Shown in pieces: positions 63,539 through 64,000 of a stretch of 64,000 nt of DNA. Origin of the DNA: Stigmatella ashevillena. Lineage in GTDB: Bacteria; Myxococcota; Myxococcia; Myxococcales; Myxococcaceae. Every line of letters starts with the position of its first letter. The first letter of the stretch is position 1. The stretch covers positions 2,056,007 to 2,120,006 of the forward strand of contig NZ_JAQNDM010000002.1 of assembly GCF_028368975.1 (NCBI RefSeq). Reading direction: 5' to 3'. The translations under genes and the position numbers were made by a program. The notes under the pieces are model-generated. The model did no database searches, had not been told where the DNA came from, and saw only the letters and a program-made list of their open reading frames with translations.

Positions 63539-64000
63539 TACAGGAAGTCCTCAGGCTCTTCGTCGTCCGCGGACGCGTTCTTGGGCGCGGAGCCGTCCTG
63601 GGCCCCGGCCGGGCCAGCACTGACGTCGGTCGCCGTCTGCTCACGCAGCTTCTTGGTGAGGTCGGCGAGATCCTCTCGGAGCTCTTCGGTCCTCGCCTGC
63701 TTGGCTGGCTCGTCATCCACCACGGGCGGCGGGACATCCTGGATGGCCACCAGCAAGTCCCCGCCGAGGGCCAGCTCCGAGCCCTTCTTCAACGACACAC
63801 GCTCCTCGTGCACCTCCGGGAATTGATCCGGACGGTAGGTGGTGCGCAGCATCTTCAGGCTCTCGCGCGAGCAGTCATTGAAGAAGTCCAACTCTTGGCT
63901 CTTGGCGACCGCGCTGGAGAAGGCCTCGGTGGCCTTGTCGCGAAGCGGCGTGGCCTGGTTGGAGAACTCGTCGCGCAGCGCCTGCTCGGTCTCCGCGTCG
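63538..64000 (-). CDS. gltD: GltD (AgmU), gliding-motility TPR protein, C-terminal part
   Basis: An open frame of 153 residues that continues beyond the window edge on the minus strand. It reads ATPLRDKATEAFSSAVAKSQ, then SRESLKMLRTTYRPDQFPEV, and ends in an acidic tail (ASADDEEPEDFL). It is the end of a long TPR protein in the position of M. xanthus gltD/agmU, directly before gltE with a one-base overlap. AgmU is a roughly 1,200-residue protein found in cytoplasm and periplasm near focal adhesions. Only the C-terminus is visible, so the assignment rests mostly on gene order. Confidence 0.75.
   Translation of the reverse strand, partial: DAETEQALRDEFSNQATPLRDKATEAFSSAVAKSQELDFFNDCSRESLKMLRTTYRPDQFPEVHEERVSLKKGSELALGGDLLVAIQDVPPPVVDDEPAKQARTEELREDLADLTKKLREQTATDVSAGPAGAQDGSAPKNASADDEEPEDFL

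Overview
The window is high-GC DNA from a myxobacterium, most likely the suborder Cystobacterineae (Myxococcus, Stigmatella, Archangium, Cystobacter and relatives). The best evidence is the right third, which carries the adventurous (A-) gliding motility locus in the order gltD-E-F-G-H-(RGG/TPR gene)-I-J. That locus includes a single 4,089-residue TPR protein. Other support is the isolated chemosensory operon, many single-domain response regulators and GTG/TTG starts. No species can be named from the sequence.

Layout. 1-2 kb: end of an ABC exporter (permease cut by the window edge, ATPase). 2-10 kb: a minus-strand chemosensory operon, cheY-cheA-cheW-cheW-HEAT-cheR-cheB-cheY, with several ATGA overlaps and no chemoreceptor gene. 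10-16.8 kb: a minus-strand housekeeping run, rpiB-glyA-nrdR-ribD-ribE-ribBA-ribH-nusB-(M17 N-domain protein). 16.9-22.4 kb: yceD-rpmF-fabH-fabD-fabG-acpP-fabF, headed by a good sigma-70-like promoter. plsX is missing from its usual place between rpmF and fabH.

22.6-32.2 kb (plus strand): a phosphate-starvation block, phoB-phoR-metallophosphoesterase-second phoB-pstS-pstC-pstA-pstB-phoU, followed by a ceramide-glucosyltransferase-like GT21 gene. Five intergenic gaps here carry 7-mers resembling (C/T)(C/T)GTCAC spaced 11 bp apart, the geometry of a Pho box. The last lies just upstream of the glycosyltransferase, suggesting that phosphate limitation induces a phosphate-free glycolipid. 32.3-38 kb: a response regulator, an Rnk-like protein, a GNAT protein, tRNA-Arg(CCG), a broken polysaccharide deacetylase gene, tRNA-Leu(TAA) and ffh.

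38.1-42.5 kb: an accessory stretch, part of it clearly AT-richer. It holds two lipoproteins, an exported MORN-type repeat protein and a 365-residue protein. By motif reading, the last resembles a divergent RelA/SpoT-type nucleotidyltransferase. 42.6-64 kb: the minus-strand glt locus, ending inside gltD at the window edge.

How the parts work together. The chemosensory proteins form a complete CheA-CheW-CheR-CheB-CheY circuit that must borrow a receptor from elsewhere. The Pho block senses phosphate, imports it and probably remodels the membrane. The Glt proteins form an envelope-spanning gliding machine: cytoplasmic GltI, inner-membrane GltG and GltJ with shared periplasmic C-terminal domains, periplasmic GltD and GltF, outer-membrane lipoprotein GltE and beta-barrel GltH. 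Functions are assigned from motifs and gene order read by eye; no database search was run.
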